Shown here: positions 1 to 8,133 of the stretch, one piece after another
Layout of the letters: every line of letters starts with the position of its first letter
Position numbering within the stretch: position 1 is the first letter of the stretch
NCBI RefSeq assembly: GCF_947495625.1
Contig: NZ_CANLZW010000001.1
Coordinates: 62,001 to 126,000, forward strand
Direction of reading: 5' to 3'
DNA: 64,000 nucleotides
Source of the DNA: an uncultured Cocleimonas sp.
GTDB taxonomy: Bacteria; Pseudomonadota; Gammaproteobacteria; Thiotrichales; Thiotrichaceae
Notes under the pieces: generated by a model
The model's input: only the letters and a program-made list of their open reading frames with translations
The model's database searches: none
What the model was told of the DNA's origin: nothing
Made by a program: the position numbers and the translations under genes

Positions 1-1005
1 GAATTCTGTGTTGACGTTATACCAGAGGTTATCTGTTTTCTCCATCACACTCATTTTAATGGGGGCTTTCAATTGAATTATCAAGGGTTGAATGTGCAGC
101 TTAAAGTGACTGAAAGTATGGCTAAGAATATCGAGCTTTTGTACTTTTTGATCCCATTGACCCAAGAATTCTTCTGTCCAGTTTTCCGCGTCTTGTTCTG
201 TTTCAAATTGAGGAAAACACCATAATCCTCCCCAAATTCCTGTTGGTGGACGTTTCTGCATAAACACATCACCCGCTTCATCTTTAACAATGAGCATTAT
301 CGTATTTTTCTCAGGGATAGCTTTCTTCGGCTTTTTCGCCGGTAATTCTGCTTGTCGATTGTCGGCATAAGCAATGCAATCGCTTTTCATCGGGCAATCA
401 TCACAACGTGGTTTACTGCGGGTACACAGCGTTGCACCCAAGTCCATAATGGCCTGAGTGTAATCAGCGTTGCGCGTTTTGGGCGTGGTTTGTTCGGCAA
501 GCGTCCACAATTCTTTTAACACCGCAGACTTTCCTGCCCAGCCTTCCACCGCAAAAACACGACTTAGCACTCGTTTAACATTTCCATCCAAAATCGGTTC
601 TGGCAGATTACTGGCAATCGATAAAATAGCTGCGCCAGTTGAACGCCCAATGCCTTTTAAACGTTGGATGCTTTCAATATCGTTAGGGAATTCGCCGTTA
701 AACTCATCTCGTACCATTTTTGCTGCCGCATGCATATTTCTCGCACGCGCGTAATAACCTAAGCCTGACCAGTGTTTTAAAACTTCATCTTGCTCTGCGT
801 CTGCCAGAGATTTAACCGTTGGAAATGACTCCATAAATCGTTGAAAGTATGGAATAACTGTTTTCACTTGCGTTTGCTGCAACATAATCTCAGACACCCA
901 GACTCGATAAGGGTTGATATCCTGTTGCCACGGTAAATCTTTACGACCGTGATCATCAAACCAGTGCAGTAATTTATCTGCGAACGATAACTTGTTTTTA
1001 CTCAT
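1..1005 (-). CDS. mutY: A/G-specific adenine DNA glycosylase, C-terminus cut by window edge
   Basis: The base-excision repair enzyme removes adenine mispaired with 8-oxoguanine or G. The minus-strand frame is open from the ATG at 1005 to the window edge, about 335 codons against about 350 in E. coli, so only a short C-terminus is missing. Visible signatures are EIMLQQTQVKTVIPYF near residue 40, the helix-hairpin-helix LKGIGRSTGAAILS, LDGNVKRVLSR containing the catalytic-type Asp, and the four-Cys [4Fe-4S] loop CTRSKPRCDDCPMKSDC. A NUDIX-like C-terminal domain follows with WGGLWCFPQF and LSHTLSHFKLH. Identification is by direct resemblance to E. coli MutY. The gene downstream lies outside the window. 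Confidence 0.96.
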   Translation of the reverse strand, partial: MSKNKLSFADKLLHWFDDHGRKDLPWQQDINPYRVWVSEIMLQQTQVKTVIPYFQRFMESFPTVKSLADAEQDEVLKHWSGLGYYARARNMHAAAKMVRDEFNGEFPNDIESIQRLKGIGRSTGAAILSIASNLPEPILDGNVKRVLSRVFAVEGWAGKSAVLKELWTLAEQTTPKTRNADYTQAIMDLGATLCTRSKPRCDDCPMKSDCIAYADNRQAELPAKKPKKAIPEKNTIMLIVKDEAGDVFMQKRPPTGIWGGLWCFPQFETEQDAENWTEEFLGQWDQKVQKLDILSHTFSHFKLHIQPLIIQLKAPIKMSVMEKTDNLWYNVNTEF

Positions 1006-1032
1006 ATATTATTGTAGAGATTGGCTAAGCAG

Positions 1033-1512
1033 TTATGTGGATGGGTCGAATTGATAACGGAAAAATTCAACGCTTGGGTCAGCATCATCAAAATAAGGGG
1101 CGCAATGTTTGAAGCCATAGTGTTGATAAAGATGCTTGGCTGATTCCATTATCGGTAAGGTTTCTAATACCACGGTCTCATAACCCATTGCTTTTGCGCT
1201 ATTCATCGCCGCATTAAACACAATTTTTCCTATACCTTTTTTACGGTGCGATTCCCGCACGAACAAACGTTTAAACTCCGCTTCTGTTTCTGCTTTATCG
1301 ATTCTTGGTCTTATCGCAGCGCAGGCTACTGGTTCGTCATCATCGAACACCAAATAAATCGCTCCCTTTGGGGCGGCATAGCGACCGGGCAAACTCGCTA
1401 ATTCTTCCTCGAACCCCTGAAAACAGATATCCACATTTAACCAGGCCTGATATTCACGAAAGAAATCACGGACTATCTCCATATCTTCAGATTGTGCTTC
1501 AACTATTTTCAT
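1033..1512 (-). CDS. GNAT-family N-acetyltransferase
   Basis: A 159-residue protein with a complete GNAT fold: an N-terminal strand and helix, a central strand IYLVFDDDEPVACAAIRP, the acetyl-CoA pyrophosphate loop RESHRKKGIGKIVFNAA (R/Q-x-x-G-x-G/A type) near residue 90, and the C-terminal LYQHYGFKHCAPY. It transfers an acetyl group from acetyl-CoA to an unknown amine. The start at 1512 is supported by a near-perfect Shine-Dalgarno GGAGGTGA on the minus strand at 1516-1523. That Shine-Dalgarno is the head of a dispersed repeat element (1515-1646). It lies 28 bases upstream of mutY and may be co-transcribed with it. The substrate cannot be inferred. Confidence 0.88.
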   Translation of the reverse strand: MKIVEAQSEDMEIVRDFFREYQAWLNVDICFQGFEEELASLPGRYAAPKGAIYLVFDDDEPVACAAIRPRIDKAETEAEFKRLFVRESHRKKGIGKIVFNAAMNSAKAMGYETVVLETLPIMESAKHLYQHYGFKHCAPYFDDADPSVEFFRYQFDPST

Positions 1513-1514
1513 TT

Positions 1515-1646
1515 GGTCACCTCCCTACTTTGAATGAGTTCTCGTTTTGTTTTTTAAAACGTTAGCACGAATTTATGCCAAAGCTTAGTGATAGCTCGAC
1601 TAAAAGGAGACTCTATAACTTAGCGTGTATGAGGCATATTTTAACA
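1515..1646 (+). repeat. Dispersed hairpin-module element, two-module long form (type C)
   Basis: Begins with the family head GGTCACCTCCCTACTT at 1515-1530 and runs through a hairpin module (GTTCTCGTTTT pairing with AAAACGTTAGCAC-like bases), then the joint TTTATGCCAAAGC. A second module follows with TGATAG near 1588 facing CTATAA near 1613. The tail is GAGGCATATTTT. It matches the copy at 21311-21437 along almost its entire length. The head overlaps the ribosome-binding site of the GNAT gene. Confidence 0.85.
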
Positions 1647-1653
1647 AAACGCT

Positions 1654-1675
1654 TAGAGGTAAAATTTGACCTCTA
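1654..1675 (-). terminator. Hairpin just downstream of the ABC exporter
   Basis: The inverted repeat TAGAGGT (1654-1660) / ACCTCTA (1669-1675) has an 8-nt loop and lies 7 bases after the exporter stop codon. On the minus strand it is followed by AAGCGTTTTGTT, so a weak intrinsic terminator is plausible. Confidence 0.45.
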
Positions 1676-1681
1676 TAAACC

Positions 1682-3439
1682 TTAATTCTGTTTTAGAAAC
1701 TCACCACTTTGATGCTTCCACATGGTTGCATATTTACCGCCTTTATCAAGTAATTCCTGATGCGTCCCCTGTTCGATAATTTTGCCGCTATCGAGCACTA
1801 GAATTCGGTCCATTCGTAAAATAGTAGATAAACGATGTGCAATCACTATCGCGGTTTTCTCTTCAATCAGTTCAAATATGGCTGATTGAATTTGTTTTTC
1901 TGTAATCGAATCTAACGCACTTGTTGCTTCATCCAATACCACGATAGGCGCATCTTCCAGAAAAGCGCGGGCCAATGCGATTCGCTGCTTTTCACCACCT
2001 GAAAGTTTCACCCCACGCTCTCCCACCATCGTTTCAAACTGTTCTGGCAGGCTTTGAATAAACTCTAAACACCCTGAGTTTTTAGCCGCTTTGATCAACG
2101 CCTCTTCACTGACTTCTTCACCCAGTAAAATATTTTCTCGCACGGTTCGGTGAAACAACTCGGGTTGTTGTGGCACTAATGAAATCTGATTGCGTAGCGA
2201 TGACAGAGTAAAGTCTTTGGCATCCTGTCCATCGAATAAAATCTTGCCTTGTTGCGGTTCAAAAAAGCGAAACAGCAATTTAGTCAGTGATGTTTTGCCT
2301 GAACCGGAATGTCCTACTAAGGCTATTTTCTCGCCGGGTTTTATATCCAGCGAAAAGTCTTCGAACAATCCATCCTGACTTTTATCACTGCTTGAATAAG
2401 CAAAATTAATGTTTTTGATTTGAATGCCACCGTTACTGATCTTCAAATCTTTGGCGGTGGAAGAATCTCGCTCGAAATCATCATTTTTAAAGACATCCGC
2501 CATTTCTGCGGCATCGGCCAAGGCGGTGAAAAAGTTACGGAAATTTCGTCCGAATTCCCAGAGACGCTGCACCAAAATCAACAGAATCGATTGGAATAAA
2601 ACGAATTCGCCGACATTGAATAGGCCCAGCTCCCACTTACCAATCATTTTGTACACCAGTACCAGCTCGATGCCCATGGTCAAAAAGCCTTGAACCGCAA
2701 ATGAAACAAACATCAATATCCAGGCAATCTTGGTTTTTTGATAAACCACATCGGCTTTTTCATCGATGTTGTTTTGTTCGCTTTTTTCTAGGGCGAAGCT
2801 TTTAACGATAAAGATATTACTGATTGCATCAGAATAGGCACCCCCCAACTTTGAGTCACTTTCTGCAACGGCTTTATCGTATTTCAATTTCCAGATGGAA
2901 AAACCCACGCTCCAGATAATGAATCCAATCACCCATACCAGAAAATAGTAAGCAAACTCAGGGTAGTGTTGATAGAAAATAATAAAAGCGATCGAGATGC
3001 TTAATACATTTTGTACAAACTGGAAAATAAACCAGTCCACAATCACTTCATAAGAGCGTGAAAAACGCCCTGCCTGTTTGATTAAACTACCCGAGAAATT
3101 ATTTTCGAAATACAGAAATTTCTGACGTTTCAATACCTTGAAGCAGCGCTTGTTCAACAGACGCATACCACCTCCATCAACAGGCACGATACCGATTTCA
3201 AGCACACGCCAGGATAGCCAGATACCGGCATAGAACAACACAATCATCCAGAAATTCTGCAGCATCATCGCACTGGTTTCTGCACTAAAAGGCTCGGCAA
3301 AGCCATTCGCTATATTTTTATAAAAAACAGGCACATAGATCCCTAGAAAAGTCGCAGAGATAATGCCGATCATCACCAGTAAAAATGCCCATCTCACTTG
3401 CAATGCTACATTGATATATTCTTTAAAGATGGTTTTCAT
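1682..3439 (-). CDS. ABC transporter, fused membrane and ATPase domains (exporter type)
   Basis: A 585-residue half-transporter. The N-terminal ~310 residues hold six membrane spans (type IV exporter fold). The C-terminal ATPase has Walker A GHSGSGKT near residue 374, signature LSGGEKQRIALA near 479, Walker B IVVLDEATSALD near 498 and the switch His in AHRLST near 532. Such MsbA/MdlB-like proteins work as dimers in the inner membrane and export lipids, peptides or drugs; the substrate here is unknown. The gene is divergent from the DUF2333 gene (110-nt gap) and no partner gene is nearby. I see no clear Shine-Dalgarno before the ATG at 3439. Confidence 0.93.
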   Translation of the reverse strand: MKTIFKEYINVALQVRWAFLLVMIGIISATFLGIYVPVFYKNIANGFAEPFSAETSAMMLQNFWMIVLFYAGIWLSWRVLEIGIVPVDGGGMRLLNKRCFKVLKRQKFLYFENNFSGSLIKQAGRFSRSYEVIVDWFIFQFVQNVLSISIAFIIFYQHYPEFAYYFLVWVIGFIIWSVGFSIWKLKYDKAVAESDSKLGGAYSDAISNIFIVKSFALEKSEQNNIDEKADVVYQKTKIAWILMFVSFAVQGFLTMGIELVLVYKMIGKWELGLFNVGEFVLFQSILLILVQRLWEFGRNFRNFFTALADAAEMADVFKNDDFERDSSTAKDLKISNGGIQIKNINFAYSSSDKSQDGLFEDFSLDIKPGEKIALVGHSGSGKTSLTKLLFRFFEPQQGKILFDGQDAKDFTLSSLRNQISLVPQQPELFHRTVRENILLGEEVSEEALIKAAKNSGCLEFIQSLPEQFETMVGERGVKLSGGEKQRIALARAFLEDAPIVVLDEATSALDSITEKQIQSAIFELIEEKTAIVIAHRLSTILRMDRILVLDSGKIIEQGTHQELLDKGGKYATMWKHQSGEFLKQN

Positions 3440-3549
3440 AAGAGGTATTTATTAGATTTCACCAGAACTTCGCACAGTGTACTTGATAAGTCACGCCTAA
3501 AGCCGCATATTTGAATCATCTCACACTAATTTAATCTTGGAGTTTTCAC

Positions 3550-4587
3550 ATGGGTGCAGTTGGAAAAGTATTTTCATTATACAAACCCTCAACCTGGAAA
3601 GAAAAAGGCCTTAAATGGACAATAGGAATGTTTATTGTCACCTTGCTCATTCTGTCACTTTTACTGATGTTTTACTGGAGCCGCGAACCCGCACGCTTTG
3701 ATGTAAATACCAATGCACAAACCTATGCCGATGAAATGGGTGCTGAAATGGTAACCGGTTTTACCACTACCGCAACATTATCACGGTTAATGAAAACCCT
3801 ACTCGACAAGCCCGGGGGATTCATTGAAAACGACCGCATGCCTCCCGGTGTATTTATGGACAATATGCCTAATTGGGAATTTGGTGTGCTGGTGCAAGCC
3901 CGTGATCTGGCATTGGCATTACGAAATGATTTAAGTCGTTCACAATCGCAGTCGCAGGAAGATGATGACTTGATCAATACCGCAACTAAATTTCATACAG
4001 ACACCAATCTATGGATTTTACCGCCCGCTGAAAGCCAATACAGAGACGGCATCAAAACACTGGATAAGTATCTTGCAAGATTATCTAGTACAGGAAAAAA
4101 CAACGCACAATTCTACGCACGTGCTGATAATTTAGGCGACTGGGTAGACTTGGTAAAAAAACGCTTAGGTTCATTAGCGCAAGAACTGAGTTCAAGTGTG
4201 GGTAGAGAGCAATTAGATACGTCACTGGCTGGCGATAAAAACGCCAAACAATCGACGCCTAACGCAGAATCTAACTATGTTAAAACGGGCTGGTTTAAAA
4301 TTGATGATGTGTTTTATGAAGCTCGCGGTCAGACCTATGCACTAATTCACATTATGCGAGCGATTGAAGTCGATTTTAACGACGTGTTAAAAGACAAAAA
4401 TGCGCTGATCAGTTTGCGTCAAATTATTCGTGAATTGGAAGGCACTCAACAAGCTATCTGGAGTCCGGTGATTCTTAACGGTAAAGGTTTTGGCTTTGTG
4501 ACCAACCATTCATTGGTAATGGCGTCCTATATTTCAAGAGCTAATGCAGCTTTGATTGATCTTGAAAGGTTATTGAAGCAAGGTTAA
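3550..4587 (+). CDS. DUF2333 family inner-membrane protein
   Basis: A 345-residue protein with one N-terminal membrane span (about residues 25-45, IGMFIVTLLILSLLLMFYW) and a large region predicted to face the periplasm. Family motifs include FTTTATLSRLMKTLLDKPGG and MDNMPNWEFGVLVQARDLAL, which I recognise from DUF2333 proteins of gammaproteobacteria. Their function is unknown. The length is normal for the family. The start is the ATG at 3550 after CTTGGAGTTTTCAC, with GGAG as Shine-Dalgarno. It is followed by a 270-base gap with an inverted repeat and one repeat-element copy, so it is probably monocistronic. Confidence 0.85.
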   Translation: MGAVGKVFSLYKPSTWKEKGLKWTIGMFIVTLLILSLLLMFYWSREPARFDVNTNAQTYADEMGAEMVTGFTTTATLSRLMKTLLDKPGGFIENDRMPPGVFMDNMPNWEFGVLVQARDLALALRNDLSRSQSQSQEDDDLINTATKFHTDTNLWILPPAESQYRDGIKTLDKYLARLSSTGKNNAQFYARADNLGDWVDLVKKRLGSLAQELSSSVGREQLDTSLAGDKNAKQSTPNAESNYVKTGWFKIDDVFYEARGQTYALIHIMRAIEVDFNDVLKDKNALISLRQIIRELEGTQQAIWSPVILNGKGFGFVTNHSLVMASYISRANAALIDLERLLKQG

Positions 4588-4665
4588 CACCTTAAACCTT
4601 TTTTAAACTGATCACGCATTCGTAGCAGTGTCAGTTTTTTAAAGACTGGCTTCAAATCCTTCAAA

Positions 4666-4700
4666 AAGGGTATCGAGTACTTTCTGTGCTTGATACCCTT
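4666..4700 (+). terminator. Inverted repeat after DUF2333 gene
   Basis: AAGGGTATC (4666-4674) pairs with GATACCCTT (4692-4700) around a 17-nt loop, about 80 bases past the DUF2333 stop. No T-run follows, so this may be an mRNA end-stabilising hairpin rather than a true intrinsic terminator. Confidence 0.4.
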
Positions 4701-4725
4701 CAAAATAGAATAATCAACGTTACGA

Positions 4726-4756
4726 TAAAAACCCTCTTAAAGTAGGGGGGTGACCT
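4726..4756 (-). repeat. Dispersed element, half form (no module)
   Basis: Reads AAAAACCCTCTTAAAG then TAGGGGGGTGACC, the reverse complement of head plus tail without any internal module. It lies between DUF2333 and fbpB, both on the plus strand. Confidence 0.8.
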
Positions 4757-4800
4757 TTAATCTCTTTTCCCGGTTATTCACTCGTTTTAATTACGGTTTA

Positions 4801-4821
4801 ATTGCGAATAATTCTCATTTA
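4801..4821 (+). promoter_or_regulatory. Possible Fur box upstream of fbpB
   Basis: GCGAATAATTCTCATTTAA contains AATAATTCTCATT, whose reverse complement AATGAGAATTATT is the usual core of gammaproteobacterial Fur sites. It matches 11 of 19 positions of the classical box by eye. It lies about 40 bases before the fbpB start, which fits iron repression of an iron importer. A motif scan was not run. Confidence 0.45.
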
Positions 4822-4858
4822 ATTTAAACTCTCGCCACTCTTAATACTTAACGCTGTA

Positions 4859-6544
4859 ATGAATAATCAGTCCACAAATCAAACATCTTCCAAAGTAGGA
4901 TTTCGCTTGCCAAAGCTGGATCGTTGGAATGTTTCAATTGTGACGATTGCGTTATTAATGGCGCTACCCGTTCTGGTTGTTGCAAGCTTTTTATTGCAGC
5001 CTTTCAATGAAAACTGGACGCATTTATACGACTACTTATTAAAGGATTACATCACTAATTCTTTAATTCTCATGGTGGGTGTATCTGCTGGCGTATTAAG
5101 TATCGGCATCACCACTGCCTGGTTAACCAGCATGTGTGAATTCCCCGGTCGGCGCTTTTTCTCTTGGGCTTTATTATTACCGCTGGCAATTCCCGCTTAC
5201 ATTATTGCTTATACCTATACCGGTATGTTGGATTTTGCTGGACCACTACAAACATTCATACGCGAAACCTTTGGCTGGGGCCCCAAGGATTACTGGTTTC
5301 CTGAGGTACGTTCGATTGGTGGCGCAATAATGATGCTATCGCTAGTGCTTTATCCTTATGTTTATATGATGGCACGTGCAGCGTTTTTGGATCAATCTAT
5401 CGCTGTGCTTGAAGCGAGCCGTACTTTGGGCAATACACCGCTGCAAGGTTTTTACCGCGTTGCTTTACCCCTTGCACGCCCTGCGATTGTCACAGGTTTA
5501 TCATTAGCGTTAATGGAAACATTAGCCGATTACGGAACCGTTCAATATTTCGGCATTTCCACTTTCACTACAGGAATTTTCCGTACCTGGTTCGGCGTGG
5601 GTGATGGTGCAACTGCGGCGCAATTAGCAGCTTTATTGCTCGGCTTTGTGTTTGCTTTGTTAATGCTTGAAAAATGGTCACGCAAGCGCGCTAAATTTCA
5701 TCATTCAACCAATAAATATTCAACGATCAAGCGCTATCAAATGAAAGGCTGGATGGCAGTATTAGTTGTATTTGCCTGCTTCATGCCGTTGTTGCTTGGC
5801 TTTATTATTCCTGCCTTGCAGTTATTCGTGTGGACATTCACCACCGCAGAAGAAGTGATCGACGCATCCTTTTTTGTTCTGGTGGGTAATAGTTTAATGC
5901 TTGCGGCTTTGGCAGCATTGATTGCCGTTAGCATTGCCTTGTTATTGGGTTACGGCAAGCGATTACGCAAAACCAAAGTCATTAACACCAGTGTTAATGT
6001 CGCTTCAATGGGGTACGCCATTCCGGGTACCGTTATCGCTGTTGGCGTAATGGTACCATTTGCCTGGCTGGATAATAGTATTGATGCATGGATGCGAGAG
6101 CACTTTGATATCTCCACCGGCTTAATATTCTCAGGCACCCTGTTTGCGCTGCTATTTGCCTACACCGTGCGCTTTTTAGCAGTTTCTATTCAAGCAATCG
6201 ACTCTGGTCTGGGTAAAATAAAACCAACGATGGATGACGCAGGTCGCTCTCTGGGTTTATCGCCCTTTGGCGTGTTACGTCGGATTCACATGCCGATTAT
6301 GCGTGGCACCGTGCTAACCGCGTTGCTTTTAGTATTCGTTGATGTGTTAAAAGAATTACCCGCTACATTGATTATGCGCCCCTTTAATTTTAATACCTTA
6401 GCGGTTCGTGCTTATGAAATGGCAGCTGATGAACGCTTACCTGATGCCGGAGCACCTGCCTTAATGATTGTTTTAGTTGGTATCATCCCAGTGATATTAT
6501 TGAGTAAGGCGATTAGCCATTCCCGTGCTGGAAGACATAAATGA
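4859..6544 (+). CDS. fbpB: Iron(III) ABC transporter permease (FbpB-like)
   Basis: A 561-residue permease with about 12 membrane spans, made of two fused binding-protein-dependent permease domains as in FbpB/SfuB. Two EAA-type loops are visible: EASRTLGNTPLQGFYRVALPL near residue 185 and DAGRSLGLSPFGVLRRIHMP near residue 460. It would form the channel through which ferric iron from a periplasmic binding protein enters the cytoplasm. It overlaps fbpC by four bases (ATGA), showing tight coupling. No FbpA gene is found next to it, so the binding protein must be encoded elsewhere. A possible Fur box precedes it. Confidence 0.9.
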   Translation: MNNQSTNQTSSKVGFRLPKLDRWNVSIVTIALLMALPVLVVASFLLQPFNENWTHLYDYLLKDYITNSLILMVGVSAGVLSIGITTAWLTSMCEFPGRRFFSWALLLPLAIPAYIIAYTYTGMLDFAGPLQTFIRETFGWGPKDYWFPEVRSIGGAIMMLSLVLYPYVYMMARAAFLDQSIAVLEASRTLGNTPLQGFYRVALPLARPAIVTGLSLALMETLADYGTVQYFGISTFTTGIFRTWFGVGDGATAAQLAALLLGFVFALLMLEKWSRKRAKFHHSTNKYSTIKRYQMKGWMAVLVVFACFMPLLLGFIIPALQLFVWTFTTAEEVIDASFFVLVGNSLMLAALAALIAVSIALLLGYGKRLRKTKVINTSVNVASMGYAIPGTVIAVGVMVPFAWLDNSIDAWMREHFDISTGLIFSGTLFALLFAYTVRFLAVSIQAIDSGLGKIKPTMDDAGRSLGLSPFGVLRRIHMPIMRGTVLTALLLVFVDVLKELPATLIMRPFNFNTLAVRAYEMAADERLPDAGAPALMIVLVGIIPVILLSKAISHSRAGRHK

Positions 6545-7590
6545 AAATACTCCACGTAGATAACGTTTCCATTGCTTATGACCAAAACGAGGTTGTCACA
6601 CAAGCAAGTTTCGAATTAGATAAAGGCGAAATTGGCTGTTTACTTGGACCTAGTGGTTGTGGCAAAACCACTTTGTTACGCGCGATAGCTGGTTTTGAAC
6701 CGATTACACACGGCAGCATAAAACTAGTCGATACAACCGTTAGCAATGTCGGTTTCACCATGCCACCAGAAAAAAGAAATATCGGCATGGTGTTTCAGGA
6801 TTTTGCGCTATTTCCACACCTTACTATTGCTGAAAATATTGGCTTTGGCATACGCCACTTGAGTAAAAAAGATAAATCAGAACGCATAAAACAATTACTA
6901 GAACTGATTAATCTACAAGACTATGGCGCACGCTACCCGCATGAATTATCAGGCGGTCAACAGCAACGTATTGCACTCGCTCGAGGCTTAGCGCCAAAAC
7001 CAGATTTACTATTACTGGACGAACCATTCTCCAGCATGGACGCCGAACTGCGTGAAGAATTAGCCAGAGAAGTCCGCAGTATTCTGAAACACGAGAACAT
7101 CACTGCTGTGTTAGTTACACATGATCAAAATGAAGCATTCGCCATGGCAGATAGCATCGGTGTAATCAATCAGGGCAAGTTACTGCAATGGGGAAGTGGC
7201 TATGAGTTATACCATGAGCCAGAATCGATATTTGTTGCAGACTTCATCGGCTCCGGGGTATTTATCGACGGCGAAGTAATGGACGACAATGTCATAAAAA
7301 CATCACTCGCACCATTAGAAGGAATCGTTCCTAAAATGTGTAAGCCAGGGTGTAAGGTGAAAGTCTTAGTCCGCCCTGATGACATCATCCATGACGACTG
7401 TAGCCCGCGCAAAGCAAAGATTGTCTCTCGCGTATTCAGAGGTGCAAATAACCTTTTCACGCTGGAAATGGAAGATGGAACACAGCTGCTATCGCTGGTG
7501 CATTCACATCATAATCACGAAGTGGGTGAGGAGCTTGGAATCACCATGGAATTTGAACATTTGGTGGTGTTTCCTGATAAAGACGCATAA
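6541..7590 (+). CDS. fbpC: Iron(III) ABC transporter ATPase (FbpC-like)
   Basis: A 349-residue ATPase that powers the FbpB channel. Walker A GPSGCGKTT is near residue 36, the Q-loop VFQDFALFPHLT near 85, signature LSGGQQQRIALARGL near 136, Walker B LLLLDEPFSSMD near 156 and the switch His in THDQNEAFAMAD near 190. A C-terminal TOBE-like regulatory domain (from about residue 240) carries VLVRPDDI. The length matches the FbpC/PotA group (about 350). Its start overlaps the fbpB stop. A 27-bp perfect inverted repeat starts 9 bases after its stop and separates it from the convergent nfeD. Confidence 0.92.
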   Translation: MKILHVDNVSIAYDQNEVVTQASFELDKGEIGCLLGPSGCGKTTLLRAIAGFEPITHGSIKLVDTTVSNVGFTMPPEKRNIGMVFQDFALFPHLTIAENIGFGIRHLSKKDKSERIKQLLELINLQDYGARYPHELSGGQQQRIALARGLAPKPDLLLLDEPFSSMDAELREELAREVRSILKHENITAVLVTHDQNEAFAMADSIGVINQGKLLQWGSGYELYHEPESIFVADFIGSGVFIDGEVMDDNVIKTSLAPLEGIVPKMCKPGCKVKVLVRPDDIIHDDCSPRKAKIVSRVFRGANNLFTLEMEDGTQLLSLVHSHHNHEVGEELGITMEFEHLVVFPDKDA

Positions 7591-7598
7591 ATAGTTTA

Positions 7599-7665
7599 TT
7601 GAGTCACCCCCCTACTTATAGGCACATTTTTTCAAAAAGTGCCTATAAGTAGGGGGGTGACTCAA
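7599..7665. repeat. Dispersed element, head-to-head inverted pair (27-bp perfect stem)
   Basis: Left arm 7599-7625 and right arm 7639-7665 are exact reverse complements over 27 bases, and the spacer ATTTTTTCAAAAA can extend the stem. Each arm is a half element (head, then TATAGGCAC tail). It lies exactly between the convergent fbpC and nfeD genes, where it could act as a bidirectional terminator. Confidence 0.92.
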
Positions 7666-7674
7666 GGAATAAAG

Positions 7675-8133
7675 TTAAACTGGCTCAACCAAAAGAACCG
7701 CACCTTTAACGCCAATAACCTTAACCGAAGAACCTGCTTTACTATCAGGCCCTTGTGCTTTCCAGGTTGATTCGCCGACTTTTATACGTCCGCTTCCATT
7801 GACTATATCTTTTTCAACTTCGTATACATTCCCTGTAAGTTCGTGTTCAAGTTGACTCAAGGTTGGGTCATCGGTATTCGCTGATTTGCGGCTGAAAAAT
7901 GTACGTCCCACTAAAATGGATGCAATGCTCGCAACAGAAAATAGAATAAACTGTATTTGCCAGCTCATTTCTGGCAATGCCAATAGTGCTAAACCAGTAA
8001 CACCGGCTGCGGCGCCCATCCACATAAAAAATGCGGCAGGGGAAAACACTTCGAGTATCACTAGTACAATGGCAAAAACCAACCAATGCCAGAACTGTAA
8101 ATTATCAAAAAGCCCGTTTGTAAGCCCTTCCAT
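7675..8133 (-). CDS. NfeD-family membrane protein
   Basis: A 152-residue protein with two or three membrane spans in the first 75 residues (WHWLVFAIVLVILEVFSP, then FFMWMGAAAGVTGLALLALP) and a C-terminal OB-fold (GRIKVGESTWKAQGPDSKAGSSVKV, split here by residue numbering about 110-150). Short NfeD proteins partner SPFH/stomatin proteins, and the immediately upstream gene is one: the start codon overlaps the qmcA stop by one base (TAATG). The pair (like E. coli YbbK-YbbL) is thought to organise membrane microdomains and quality control. No catalytic Ser protease domain is present. Confidence 0.9.
   Translation of the reverse strand: MEGLTNGLFDNLQFWHWLVFAIVLVILEVFSPAAFFMWMGAAAGVTGLALLALPEMSWQIQFILFSVASIASILVGRTFFSRKSANTDDPTLSQLEHELTGNVYEVEKDIVNGSGRIKVGESTWKAQGPDSKAGSSVKVIGVKGAVLLVEPV

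Noticed and set aside
470-754. Plus-strand frame opposite mutY
   Set aside because: Shadow of the well-supported mutY frame.
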